DNA of 64,000 nt from Paraburkholderia ultramafica (GTDB taxonomy: Bacteria > Pseudomonadota > Gammaproteobacteria > Burkholderiales > Burkholderiaceae). Under the pieces are notes generated by a model. It was not told where the DNA came from, searched no databases, and was given only the letters and a program-made list of their open reading frames with translations. Position numbers and translations under genes: made by a program. The stretch covers positions 310,001 to 374,000 of the forward strand of contig NZ_CADIKK010000002.1 of assembly GCF_902859915.1 (NCBI RefSeq), read 5' to 3'. Position 1 is the stretch's first letter. Every line of letters starts with the position of its first letter. Positions 25,852 through 33,799 of the stretch are shown piece by piece.

Positions 25852-26330
25852 ACTATCTCCGTTCGAAATACACTCGATGGCGGGAGATGGCAGGTGCCAG
25901 AACCGAAGATGCCTGAGGGCGACAGGTCGCCAACGGCCTTTTTAACGTGCGCGCTCGATGGCGGCAATCCGGGGTACGAGTCGGTTCGGCAGGTCACGTT
26001 AGAGTGCGGGGTCGGGCCGCCCAAAATATTGCGCGACCTTGCCCTGCCATCTCCCACCCCGATTCTTTCATCATCCGGGGCGGCGGATAACGCAATGCCC
26101 GTTAGGGTCGGTTTGTGCCGTTCGCATGACTGTCGTGAGCGACGATCGATCGACGCGAGCGTCGGACCGGGTTCGGCCATGAGCCGCCATTCGCCCACAC
26201 CGTCGCTCGGACATTCAGGCGTCGGTTCTACCCAGGAAGCGGCCATTCAATTCGAGACGTTGAACGTTGCTTCATCGGCCACTCCAGACATTCGAGGCCC
26301 CTGGTATTCGGCCGATTTTGAATGACCGGT
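25852..26330. other. Non-coding flank of the IS110 element, candidate bridge-RNA region
   Basis: No gene is recognised in about 480 bp upstream of the transposase start. It contains a compact hairpin GGCGAC-AG-GTCGCC (25918-25931) and a direct repeat CTCGATGGCGG at about 25874 and 25951. In IS110-group elements the guide (bridge) RNA is encoded between the left end and the transposase start, which is this position. The exact RNA and the element boundary are not determined. Confidence 0.4.
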
Positions 26331-26370
26331 ATCAGAAAAATCGAGCGGGCGCTGCCGTTAAAGCAGTGAC

Positions 26371-26474
26371 TGGACAAAATTGTCCATCGTTGGTCCCTCT
26401 CTTGGTCCTGCAACACGTGCAGCCAAGGAGCAGGAAGACCCGCTGAATTTTCGGCGTCATCGCAGACAATGACG
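26371..26474. promoter_or_regulatory. Cluster of three inverted repeats upstream of the eCIS promoter
   Basis: TGGACAA-AA-TTGTCCA (26371-26386) is perfect. A bulged repeat CTTGG-tc-CTGCA / TGCAG-CCAAG spans 26401-26427. CGTCAT / ATGACG spans 26455-26474. They lie roughly 125-230 bp upstream of the sigma-54 promoter, the distance expected for enhancer sites of sigma-54 activators. The binding protein is not known; the activator at 58691 is the obvious candidate. Confidence 0.4.
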
Positions 26475-26600
26475 AGGAGCGTTATTTCAAGCGAAGCCGT
26501 TTGGGTGCCGGACGAATTTGTCCTGCCAGCTCGTTACCATATTCAACGTCAACTCGGTCCGAACCCTTGGGTTTGCTCAAGATTCTGCACCCACGGACAC

Positions 26601-26617
26601 TTGGCACGCGGCTCGCT
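26601..26617 (+). promoter_or_regulatory. Sigma-54 (RpoN) promoter of the eCIS operon
   Basis: TTGGCACG-CGGC-TCGCT matches the consensus TGGCACG-N4-TTGCW with a single mismatch, keeping the invariant GG and GC with correct spacing. Transcription would begin near 26628, about 45 nt before the ATG at 26673. Two sigma-54 activator-type genes lie at the other end of the operon, which supports the call. Confidence 0.72.
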
Positions 26618-26672
26618 AAAGAAACAAACGATCGTCCCGTGTTGCCTCCGCGACGGATGCCTCAAACTTGCC

Positions 26673-27275
26673 ATGGTCGAGGGTTACGTGCCAGATTTCA
26701 GCGTCGTCGCGTCAGTCTCTGAAACGCTGCAAACCGTGCTAAGCAAGGCGGTTAGTAAGCTCGACGATCCGGCGCCAACAGCGGAAATCCATGATCTCCA
26801 GGGCAACATACCCACAACCCCGGCCCGATTGACAATCTTCCTGTTCGAAGTGTCGGAGGATCCCAGTGCCCGCAACAAGCCACGTGTTCGCGAGGTATCA
26901 GGACCCAACGTCACGCTGACGAAGCCTCCCATGGCGCTGGTCCTGCGCTATCTCATTACCGCCTGGGGGGGAGACCGGTTGACGGAACACCGACTCCTCG
27001 CGCGGGCCCTGCAGGTCCTGTACGACGGCGCCATCGTCAGCGGTCCCGATCTGCAAGGCGTCAGCCTGAAAAATAGCACTGAGGTCCTTAAGATCACGCT
27101 TGCCCCACTTACGCTCGAGGAGCGGACACGCGTCTGGTTTGCACTAGCGCGGCCGTACCGGCTATCGCTTTCCTATGAGGTCCGGGTCGTCAATCTTGAT
27201 AGTGAGACGACAGAGTCGCGAAGGCCCGTCAGCAGCCAACATATCGGTGCGGGCTTTGGGGGGGTAGCGTCATGA
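26673..27275 (+). CDS. eCIS cap/terminator protein, DUF4255 (Pvc16/Afp16-like)
   Basis: A 200-aa protein starting MVEGYVPDFSVVASVSETLQTVL, with DUF4255 hallmarks: RLTIFLFEVSEDPSARNKP, PPMALVLRYLITAWGGDRLTEHRLLARALQVLYDG, and a closing beta-rich domain (YRLSLSYEVRVVNLDS). In Afp/PVC particles this protein caps the distal end of tube and sheath. The frame is open back to 26469, but those 68 extra residues do not fit the family, and the sigma-54 promoter at 26601 lies inside them, so ATG 26673 is preferred. It overlaps the next gene by 4 bp and is the first gene of the operon; in PVC the cap gene comes last. Confidence 0.88.
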   Translation: MVEGYVPDFSVVASVSETLQTVLSKAVSKLDDPAPTAEIHDLQGNIPTTPARLTIFLFEVSEDPSARNKPRVREVSGPNVTLTKPPMALVLRYLITAWGGDRLTEHRLLARALQVLYDGAIVSGPDLQGVSLKNSTEVLKITLAPLTLEERTRVWFALARPYRLSLSYEVRVVNLDSETTESRRPVSSQHIGAGFGGVAS

Positions 27276-27940
27276 TTCCGGCAATATTCGGCCGAGGAGC
27301 GCTTGACAGTATCCGGCGCGTTTACAGCCCAATCGGTTTCCGCCCAATCGATGAGTTGACGGGTGACACGCCGCTCGGCAATGTCACGTGCTCACTCTTC
27401 TTAGAAGAGGCGCCCGGCATATGGCGCCTCACCGATCTGCGGCCGGTACAGAGCGTCAGCGGCGTTTTGACATTTCCTGGCCTCGGTCGCAGCGCAGTCG
27501 TGGCCGGCGGACTGCCGCGGCATTATCGGGCGGATCTCGATGCCGAGTTCTACCTTCCGTTCTACGCGGCTCAGTCAGACGGGATCGAGTTCGATGTCTT
27601 TCCCTTCAACGATGACAATCCGCCCGCTCAGTTTTCCAAGATTCCGCAAACTGTCGTCCTCGTGCCAGCGCCGAGCTACCCGTTTCCGGCCCATCTGCGC
27701 GTATTGCGGGGCGTGGTCCGGGACGCTGCCGGCCCGGTCGCGAATGTCGAGGTCGTGCGTGGCAATACCGAGCGAGTGCTCTCCGACGCCCAAGGTTCTT
27801 ACGCGCTTCCATTGCGCCTAACGCCCGACAACGTTCCGGCGACCATCGACGCGATCGACCATCGCGCCAACCGGCACGGCCAGATCACTATCACGCTCCC
27901 GGCCGACCTCGGGAAGAACAATCCCATCACCATCGCCTAG
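27272..27940 (+). CDS. eCIS-associated protein with carboxypeptidase-regulatory-like domain
   Basis: 222 aa, translationally coupled to the cap gene by an ATGA overlap. The C-terminal part (about 145-215) has the pattern LRVLRGVVRDAAGPVANVEVVRGNTERVLSDAQGSYALPL, a CarboxypepD_reg/transthyretin-like beta-sandwich. The N-terminal half (VYSPIGFRPIDELTGDTPLGNVTCSLFLEE, then GLPRHYRADLDAEFYLPFY) is a beta-rich region I do not recognise. There is no signal peptide, so it is probably a particle component, perhaps at the cap or on the surface. Next comes the sheath gene after 12 bp. Confidence 0.7.
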   Translation: MIPAIFGRGALDSIRRVYSPIGFRPIDELTGDTPLGNVTCSLFLEEAPGIWRLTDLRPVQSVSGVLTFPGLGRSAVVAGGLPRHYRADLDAEFYLPFYAAQSDGIEFDVFPFNDDNPPAQFSKIPQTVVLVPAPSYPFPAHLRVLRGVVRDAAGPVANVEVVRGNTERVLSDAQGSYALPLRLTPDNVPATIDAIDHRANRHGQITITLPADLGKNNPITIA

Positions 27941-27952
27941 GAGGAAACGGTC

Positions 27953-30208
27953 ATGCCTCAATACTTCAGCCCCGGAGTCTACGTCGAGGAAGTCGACGCG
28001 GGCCCGAAACCGATCGAAGGCGTCAGCACGAGCATTTGCGGTGCAGTCGGTGTGACCGCACGGGGACCGACAGCCGGGAAGCCGCTCCTTGTTACAAGCT
28101 TTGCCGATTTCACCCGCAATTTCGGTGGCTTCCTGTCACCCCCCGATCCGGCAACCATTGCCAAATGGACAACAACCGACGATGGTGGTCGGTACTGGCA
28201 ATTTCCTCTTGCGGTCAAGGCGTTCTTCGACAATGGCGGACAGCAGCTTTACGTCAAGCGTGTCCTTTCGAAAGACGCCACTCCGGCTTCAGCGCCGCTC
28301 GGCAGCGGCTTTGTAGCGGAAATTACCAAAGACACAGCGAGGGGTGCGACTGTACTGACGTTGCGACACCTGATCAATGTCCAGGACAACAGCCAGCTCA
28401 CAGTGTTCTGGGGTATCGGCAGATCCGCAAAGGTCAAGGTGACGGCGTTTGACGAAACCAGTGGGACGATAACTGTCGATCCCCCAATCCCCGCTCCGCT
28501 TTCAGTCAAGAACGGCGATTACGTGGTGATCTACGACACCACGCAACAGTCGCCACCGGCTGACGCTGACAAGACGGTGTCCTTTTTGGCAAAGGCACAG
28601 GGGCAGTGGGGGCATGACCTCAGAATTCGGGTCCGCCCGATCATCGGTGCAACTTATAGCCTGCTTGTCGATCCGAGCATCGCCGCCAACCCGCCTGCGG
28701 TCACGACGGTTGCAAAGGATACGGGCGCTGCACCGGTGGATACTATTACCGTGAAGGACAGCACGCCCTTTCACTCTCAGGATCATGTTGTCATCGGCGG
28801 AATCGAATATACGATTGATACGGTAACCGCTCCTGACCAGATCAAAATACAGAACCTCAAACTGACGGCGACCATCGGAACTCCAGTCAGGCAGTTGCGG
28901 AAGGCAAGCAATGCAACCAAGTCGGTCAGTGTCTGGGGCGGCAGCGCTATCTATGAGAAAGCTATCGTTGAACTCTCTAATCTGCATGGCAAGGAAACCT
29001 TCACCGTTGACAAGGTCGAAGGCAATGTCGTTACTCTCTCGAAGGCGCCAACAAAGCAGTACTATGAAGGCCACAAGCTGCGGATCATCGAGGCCGAAGT
29101 TACCGTCCAATATGCGCCCGACAACATCGTCGTCACGGAAGAAGTCTTCTCCAATCTGAGCCTCTCCGATACTGGCGCGAATTACCTCGTCGGCCAGGTT
29201 ACCGGACAGTCTAAACTCGTCGATGTCACGGTTCAGAACCTATCGGTCGGCGAGAATCTTGCCAAGTTTCCTGCAGCGCCAATCAACGGCCAATGGCAAG
29301 CGTTGACAGAAAGCGGCGACGATTCGCTAAACACGCTCTCCACCGACGATTTCGTCGGCATTGATGGCGGGAGCGGCAAGCGGACAGGCATTCAGTCCTT
29401 CGAGGACATCGACGAAATTTCAATTGTCATTGCACCAGGCATGTGGTCGACCGTCGTCCAATCGGCCCTGATCACCCAATGCGAATTGCTGAAAAGCCGC
29501 TTCGCGATCCTCGATCCACGCGATGGCCTGGACATCGAGAACATCAAGGCATTTCGCTCCCCGATCGACACGAAATATGCGGCGCTGTACTACCCGTGGG
29601 TTGTCGTTCGCGACCCCAGCGTGTCTCGCGACGTCGCGATTGCTCCGTCGGGGCACATGGCCGGCATCTATGCCAGGGTCGATGATAGTCGAGGGGTATT
29701 CAAGGCCCCTGCGAACGAGGTGATCCTTGGAATTCAGGGCCTCGAGCAGGATATCACCAAGCGTGAGCAGGACATCCTAAACCCCCTCAATATCAACGTG
29801 CTCCGTTACTTCCCAACCCGCAGCAACCGGGTCTGGGGCGCGCGCGTGCTCACCTCCGACGCGTCCTGGAAATATGTGCCGGTCCGTCGCCTGTTTATCT
29901 ATGTCGAGCAGTCGATCGATCAGGGCACGCAATTTGTCGTGTTCGAGCCGAACGACGAGCCGCTATGGGCTAGAGTGCGCCAGACCATCACCAACTTCCT
30001 CACCACTGTCTGGCGGAGTGGCGCGCTGCAGGGGGGCAAGCCGGATGAGGCCTTTTTCGTCAAATGCGACCATACCACGATGACACAGGACGACATCGAC
30101 AATGGTCGCCTGATCTGCCTGATCGGCATCGCCCCGGTAAAGCCTGCGGAATTCGTCATCTTCCGCATCCAGCAAAAGACGCTCGACCAGGTCACGGTCA
30201 CCACGTGA
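27953..30208 (+). CDS. Contractile sheath protein 1, large form with inserted beta domains
   Basis: 751 aa after a strong ribosome-binding site (AGGAGGAAACGGTC). The N-terminus YFSPGVYVEEVDAGPKPIEGVSTSICGAVG and the C-terminal core (VWGARVLTSD at about residue 627 through ADEA-type KPDEAFFVKCD and PVKPAEFVIFRIQQ) are diagnostic of phage-tail-type sheath. Between about residues 130 and 430 there is a long beta-rich insertion (VTAFDETSGTITVDPP, KVEGNVVTLSKAP), likely surface decoration domains. The sheath contracts to drive the inner tube through the target membrane. It is probably the major sheath subunit. Confidence 0.95.
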   Translation: MPQYFSPGVYVEEVDAGPKPIEGVSTSICGAVGVTARGPTAGKPLLVTSFADFTRNFGGFLSPPDPATIAKWTTTDDGGRYWQFPLAVKAFFDNGGQQLYVKRVLSKDATPASAPLGSGFVAEITKDTARGATVLTLRHLINVQDNSQLTVFWGIGRSAKVKVTAFDETSGTITVDPPIPAPLSVKNGDYVVIYDTTQQSPPADADKTVSFLAKAQGQWGHDLRIRVRPIIGATYSLLVDPSIAANPPAVTTVAKDTGAAPVDTITVKDSTPFHSQDHVVIGGIEYTIDTVTAPDQIKIQNLKLTATIGTPVRQLRKASNATKSVSVWGGSAIYEKAIVELSNLHGKETFTVDKVEGNVVTLSKAPTKQYYEGHKLRIIEAEVTVQYAPDNIVVTEEVFSNLSLSDTGANYLVGQVTGQSKLVDVTVQNLSVGENLAKFPAAPINGQWQALTESGDDSLNTLSTDDFVGIDGGSGKRTGIQSFEDIDEISIVIAPGMWSTVVQSALITQCELLKSRFAILDPRDGLDIENIKAFRSPIDTKYAALYYPWVVVRDPSVSRDVAIAPSGHMAGIYARVDDSRGVFKAPANEVILGIQGLEQDITKREQDILNPLNINVLRYFPTRSNRVWGARVLTSDASWKYVPVRRLFIYVEQSIDQGTQFVVFEPNDEPLWARVRQTITNFLTTVWRSGALQGGKPDEAFFVKCDHTTMTQDDIDNGRLICLIGIAPVKPAEFVIFRIQQKTLDQVTVTT

Positions 30209-30239
30209 TCCCCGGCACCCCAGCCCAAAAGGAGAGACC

Positions 30240-30704
30240 ATGCCTCCCGTCTTCCGTCCAGATCCGTACGCGGGTCACCAATTTGAAGTGGTCATCACCG
30301 GAATCAGCACGAATGGTGCCGACGTAAAGGGGTCCTTTTCCGAGTGTTCCGGTCTCGACATTGTGATGGACCCGATTGAGTACCGAAATGGCAGCGAGGA
30401 CTTCACGGTCCGGAAAATCCCCGGCCTGAAAAAATTCACCAACATCACGCTGAAACGCGGGATCATCGGCGATCTCACGTTCTGGAACTGGATCCTGGAA
30501 GGAATGAACGGCAAGGTGCATCGAACTGAAGGCGCGATCATCTTGCTCGACGAGGCCAAGAACGAAGTCATGCGCTGGCAGTTCAAGCGAGGCTGGCCGA
30601 CGAAATGCACCGGCCCGAGCCTGAACGCGAAGAACAATGAAATCGCGATGGAGAGCCTTGAGATCGCGCATGAAGGTCTGTCAATTGACGGGCAGGCCGG
30701 ATGA
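30240..30704 (+). CDS. Inner tube protein 1 (gp19-like; Pvc1/Afp1-like)
   Basis: 154 aa: FRPDPYAGHQFEVVITGISTNGADVKGSFSECSGLDIVMDPIEYRNGSEDF, VRKIPGLKKFTNITLKRGIIGDLTFWNWI, and the closing MRWQFKRGWPTKCTGPSLNAKNNEIAMESLEIAHEGL. These are the hallmarks of the T4 gp19 / Hcp-fold tube protein. It stacks as hexameric rings inside the sheath and is expelled on contraction, probably carrying cargo in its lumen. A good ribosome-binding site (AAAAGGAGAGACC) precedes it, and it overlaps the next gene by 4 bp. Confidence 0.94.
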   Translation: MPPVFRPDPYAGHQFEVVITGISTNGADVKGSFSECSGLDIVMDPIEYRNGSEDFTVRKIPGLKKFTNITLKRGIIGDLTFWNWILEGMNGKVHRTEGAIILLDEAKNEVMRWQFKRGWPTKCTGPSLNAKNNEIAMESLEIAHEGLSIDGQAG

Positions 30705-32308
30705 AACCTGTTCAGTATACGGCTCCGGGACTCTACTACGAGGCCATCACGCCCGTAGCCGAGCCGTCCCCGTTACGTTCGGATGTGGCCGGCTTTGTCG
30801 GGCGCACCTGGCGCGGGCCCGTGGGCGTGGCAATGCGAGTCACCGGTTGGCGGGAATGCGAACTCATCTTCGGCGGGCTTCAGCCTGATGCGAATACGCC
30901 GATCGCACTTCAGGGCTATTTCGACAATGGTGGCGACGTGGCCTATGTGGTCCGCCTGCTAGGGCCCGCGCCAGCTGACGACCCGGACGAGATCGTTGCG
31001 TGCGCCACCTGGGATCTGACACGGCCGAGCGGTGCTTCCGAGCCGTTGCAGGACTGGAATCCGCTGAATGCCGGGTTTCAGGCAGTCACCCTCAAGATCA
31101 TGGCGTCCAGCCCCGGCGCGTGGGCGAACGGACTACGAGTTAGTCCGCGCTTCCGGCAGCAGGGCGCATCCGGAAATGCAGAGATCGATCTGGTCGTCCA
31201 CGCTGCTAGAGAGGCAGCCGAATACTTGATCGGCATTGATCCGGGCGACATCGTCGATCAGGTGGCCCGGCGCTCCCGACTCATTCGCATCGTCGAGCCC
31301 GAAGCGGGTTCCATTGGAAAGGCGCCGGCGGCGCAACCACGTCTGTTGCGCTGGCAGGATATTCTGCTCAGCGGGGGTAGCGACCCGCCCGTGTCAGCGG
31401 AACTCTACCAGGCGGGGCTGCAATCGCTGCGGGATGAGCCGGAGGTCGCGCTAGTCGCGCTCCCGGACCTACCGGGCGATCTTCCCTCGGATCAGGTCAC
31501 GGCAATTCAATACGAAGCGCTGCTTCAGGGAGATCTGGCACACGACCGGGTGGTCTTGCTCGATCTGCCTTCCGCAGATCTTGATGGTCCCGGAGCCGTT
31601 TCCTGGTCAAAGGCCATACGCGGGGCCGGGCTCGGCGATGCCTTGCGCTCGGCAGTTGCCTATCACCCATGGCTCAGCGTGCAGGATCCTTTCGGTGGCA
31701 CAGCAAGACCGCTGCGGTCCATTCCGCCTTGCGGGCACGTTGCCGGGGTGATCAGCCGGCTCGATCGGGAACGGGGTGCCCAATACACGCCCGCGAACGT
31801 GACCATGGCCGATGTTATGGATGTTACTGGTGTATACAACCTGGCCGAGCGTGCGGCGCTGAACGAGGCCGGTGTGAACGTGCTTCGCTGCATTTCCGGC
31901 CAGGGCATCCAGATCTGGGGTGGGCGGACGTTGTATCCGGATCCCTTCAAGCAAGAGCCAGGTAAGCAGTTCATTGCGCATCGCCGCCTTATTCACCGCC
32001 TTGTTCGCGCGATCCGGCGCGTCGCCGAGCCACTGGTATTCGAGTCCAACGGTCCGGCGCTCTGGCTTGCGCTCACGCGGGCGATCACCACGGTGCTGGT
32101 GGAAGCGTATCGTGCTGGCGGTTTAAAGGGTAGCCGTCCGGACGAGGCATTCCTGGTCCATTGCGACGCTACAAACAATTCACCCGATGCAGTCGATCGG
32201 GGCGAGGTGCTGTGCGAGATCCAGGTCGCTCCCGCAGTGCCCATGGAATTCATCACGCTTCGCGTTTCGGTTTCAGCCGCAGGCTCTCTGGACGTGTTCG
32301 AGAAATGA
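30701..32308 (+). CDS. Contractile sheath protein 2 (short form)
   Basis: 535 aa starting MKPVQYTAPGLYYEAITPVAEPSPLRSDVAGFVGRTWRGPVG. The C-terminal sheath domain is clear (IQIWGGRTLYPD, RRLIHRLVRAIRRVAEPLVFESNGPALWLALTRAITTVL, SRPDEAFLVHCDATNNSPD, EFITLRVSVSAAG). It lacks the long insertion of sheath 1. In PVC-like systems a second sheath forms the baseplate-proximal ring, a likely role here. It is coupled on both sides by ATGA overlaps. Confidence 0.93.
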   Translation: MKPVQYTAPGLYYEAITPVAEPSPLRSDVAGFVGRTWRGPVGVAMRVTGWRECELIFGGLQPDANTPIALQGYFDNGGDVAYVVRLLGPAPADDPDEIVACATWDLTRPSGASEPLQDWNPLNAGFQAVTLKIMASSPGAWANGLRVSPRFRQQGASGNAEIDLVVHAAREAAEYLIGIDPGDIVDQVARRSRLIRIVEPEAGSIGKAPAAQPRLLRWQDILLSGGSDPPVSAELYQAGLQSLRDEPEVALVALPDLPGDLPSDQVTAIQYEALLQGDLAHDRVVLLDLPSADLDGPGAVSWSKAIRGAGLGDALRSAVAYHPWLSVQDPFGGTARPLRSIPPCGHVAGVISRLDRERGAQYTPANVTMADVMDVTGVYNLAERAALNEAGVNVLRCISGQGIQIWGGRTLYPDPFKQEPGKQFIAHRRLIHRLVRAIRRVAEPLVFESNGPALWLALTRAITTVLVEAYRAGGLKGSRPDEAFLVHCDATNNSPDAVDRGEVLCEIQVAPAVPMEFITLRVSVSAAGSLDVFEK

Positions 32309-32445
32309 TTATGAACAGCATCGGCCTTCATCATTTTGCGCAGAGTAATGCGCACAACGTTGCCTGGTCCGTCGACGGCCGGATCTACCGTTGTAGGCGC
32401 CTGACAAGGCTCGCCAGGCGATCAACCTCCATGCGGATGCCATGA
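32305..32445 (+). CDS. 46-aa translationally coupled small protein
   Basis: The frame MIMNSIGLHHFAQSNAHNV... starts in an ATGA overlap with the sheath-2 stop (32305-32308) and ends in an ATGA overlap with the tube-2 start (32442-32445). Exact coupling on both sides is strong evidence for a gene despite the short length. The C-terminal half is very basic (YRCRRLTRLARRSTSMRM). Other eCIS clusters carry small proteins at this point, but I cannot show homology. It may be a small baseplate or assembly factor, or simply a leader peptide keeping translation coupled. Confidence 0.55.
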   Translation: MIMNSIGLHHFAQSNAHNVAWSVDGRIYRCRRLTRLARRSTSMRMP

Positions 32446-32921
32446 GCGACGAATTCACCAACTTCCGCTTCCTGGTCACACTCAATCCCGCGGACGCGTA
32501 TCTCCCATTCACTCAGGCAGCTTTGCTGCTTCAGTTCCTGGGAGGAGGCTTCCAGGAAGTGAAGGGTTTGGGTGCCGATCTGGAGGTCACACCTTATCCG
32601 GAGGGAGGAGAGAGTGGTTTCGTGCACCAGCTCCCGGTTCGGCATTCCTGGACACGCCTGTCGCTGCGTCGTGGCCTGATCCGTGATCCTGGATTGTGGT
32701 CCTGGTATTCGGCGGGGCTCACCCAGTCGCTCGGTGCACGACGCGACGGTGCCGTCCTGCTGCTCTCCGAAAACGGGACCCCGGCCATGTCCTGGACTTT
32801 TGCAGGCGGTATCGCGGTCAAATGGACTGGCCCGGAGTTTTCGGCAATGCAAGGCGGCATCGCCATTGAGGGTCTTGAGATCGCCCATCATGGTCTGCAG
32901 CAGATCCCGCTTCCCTCTTGA
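32442..32921 (+). CDS. Inner tube protein 2 (tube initiator-like; Pvc5-like)
   Basis: 159 aa: NFRFLVTLNPADAYLPFTQAALL..GGGFQEVKGLGADLEVTPYPEGGESGFV, HSWTRLSLRRGLIRDPGLWSWYSAGL, and AMSWTFAGGIAVKWTGPEFSAMQGGIAIEGLEIAHHGL. It shares the gp19 tube fold with tube 1 (same VKG/LEVxPxxYxxG and LEIAHxGL positions). In PVC the second tube protein starts the tube on the LysM/hub complex, which matches its position just before those genes. Confidence 0.92.
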   Translation: MSDEFTNFRFLVTLNPADAYLPFTQAALLLQFLGGGFQEVKGLGADLEVTPYPEGGESGFVHQLPVRHSWTRLSLRRGLIRDPGLWSWYSAGLTQSLGARRDGAVLLLSENGTPAMSWTFAGGIAVKWTGPEFSAMQGGIAIEGLEIAHHGLQQIPLPS

Positions 32922-32937
32922 CGAAAAGGAATTCGTC

Positions 32938-33129
32938 ATGGTGACGATTCAAAGTCTTGAAGTCCGGTTCGACGTCGACGGTGAGAGCGATGAGCATGTC
33001 TTTGCCCGGCTGTTCGCGCAGCACATTCGGCGCTGGCATCGGGAGGAGTGCGACCGAAAGGTGCGCGAACAATTGTCACACGCGGAGCGTGCGCTCGGTG
33101 ACCGCGACCAGACGATGGAGGCTCGGTGA
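32938..33129 (+). CDS. Small eCIS baseplate-region protein, Pvc6-like position
   Basis: 63 aa: MVTIQSLEVRFDVDGESDEHVFARLFAQHIRRWHREECDRK, then a charged helical tail. A short beta strand followed by a long charged helix resembles the small protein encoded between tube 2 and the LysM protein in other eCIS clusters (Pvc6 position, DUF5908-type). Homology is by position and general form only. Its stop overlaps the LysM start (TGATG). Confidence 0.7.
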   Translation: MVTIQSLEVRFDVDGESDEHVFARLFAQHIRRWHREECDRKVREQLSHAERALGDRDQTMEAR

Positions 33130-33785
33130 TGCCAATTCCGATCATCTCCGCAGGGCAGGGACTTCTCCCCGCGCGACTGGAGATCGTGCGCCCTACTGTT
33201 CGAGACAACATTATTCCGCTTCGCTTTAACCCGACCGAATATCAGCTGCAGAAGGGAAACAATTTTTCCGAGATCGCGATCCCCGGTCTGGAATCGCCAC
33301 CAATTCAGTTTGTTCGCGGCGGCTGCGAGAAACTCAGCGTGGAGTTGCTCGTTGACACCTCCGACTCGCTTGATGATGTGCGGGTCCGTTACGTCGATAA
33401 GCTGCGCGGGCTGATGAACCTGAACATCGAGTTGCATGCTCCGCCGATCCTGCGCTTCGTCTGGGACCGCCAGGTCTTTGTCGGTGTGCTTGAAAGCCTC
33501 AATGTCAGCTACGTTCTGTTCACGCCCCAGGGCGTGCCGCTCCGAGCCAAACTGAGCGTCGCGATGAAGGAGTATCGACCGGCCGCAGTCCAGGTGAAGG
33601 AAAGGCCGACGGCCTCACCGGACTTCGACAAAACCTGGGTCGTGCGCCGCGGCGACACGCTCTCCAGCATAGCCGGGGCTGTCTACCGCGACAGCGGCAA
33701 ATGGCGCGTGATTGCCGAGGACAATGGCATTGTCGATCCGCGCAGCCTGGCGCCGGGCCGCGTTCTGTCGTTGCCGAGACTATAG
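33129..33785 (+). CDS. LysM-containing hub/tube-adaptor protein (Pvc7/gp53-like)
   Basis: About 217 aa. The N-terminal part (PARLEIVRPTVRDNIIPLRFNPTEYQLQKGNNFSEIAIPGLESPPIQFVRGG) is the CIS tube/hub domain, and a single LysM domain closes the protein (about residues 169-217: WVVRRGDTLSSIAGAVYRDSGKWRVIAEDNGI, ending APGRVLSLP). It is expected to join the first tube ring to the baseplate. ATG 33129 overlaps the previous stop. Confidence 0.93.
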   Translation: MPIPIISAGQGLLPARLEIVRPTVRDNIIPLRFNPTEYQLQKGNNFSEIAIPGLESPPIQFVRGGCEKLSVELLVDTSDSLDDVRVRYVDKLRGLMNLNIELHAPPILRFVWDRQVFVGVLESLNVSYVLFTPQGVPLRAKLSVAMKEYRPAAVQVKERPTASPDFDKTWVVRRGDTLSSIAGAVYRDSGKWRVIAEDNGIVDPRSLAPGRVLSLPRL

Positions 33786-33799
33786 CGGAGGACAGGATC

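Noticed and set aside
24694..26325. 543-codon plus-strand frame through the IS110 transposase
   Set aside because: Antisense to the intact transposase and without motifs.
26469..26672. N-terminal 68-codon extension of the DUF4255 protein
   Set aside because: Unlike the family, no ribosome-binding site, and the sigma-54 promoter lies within it.
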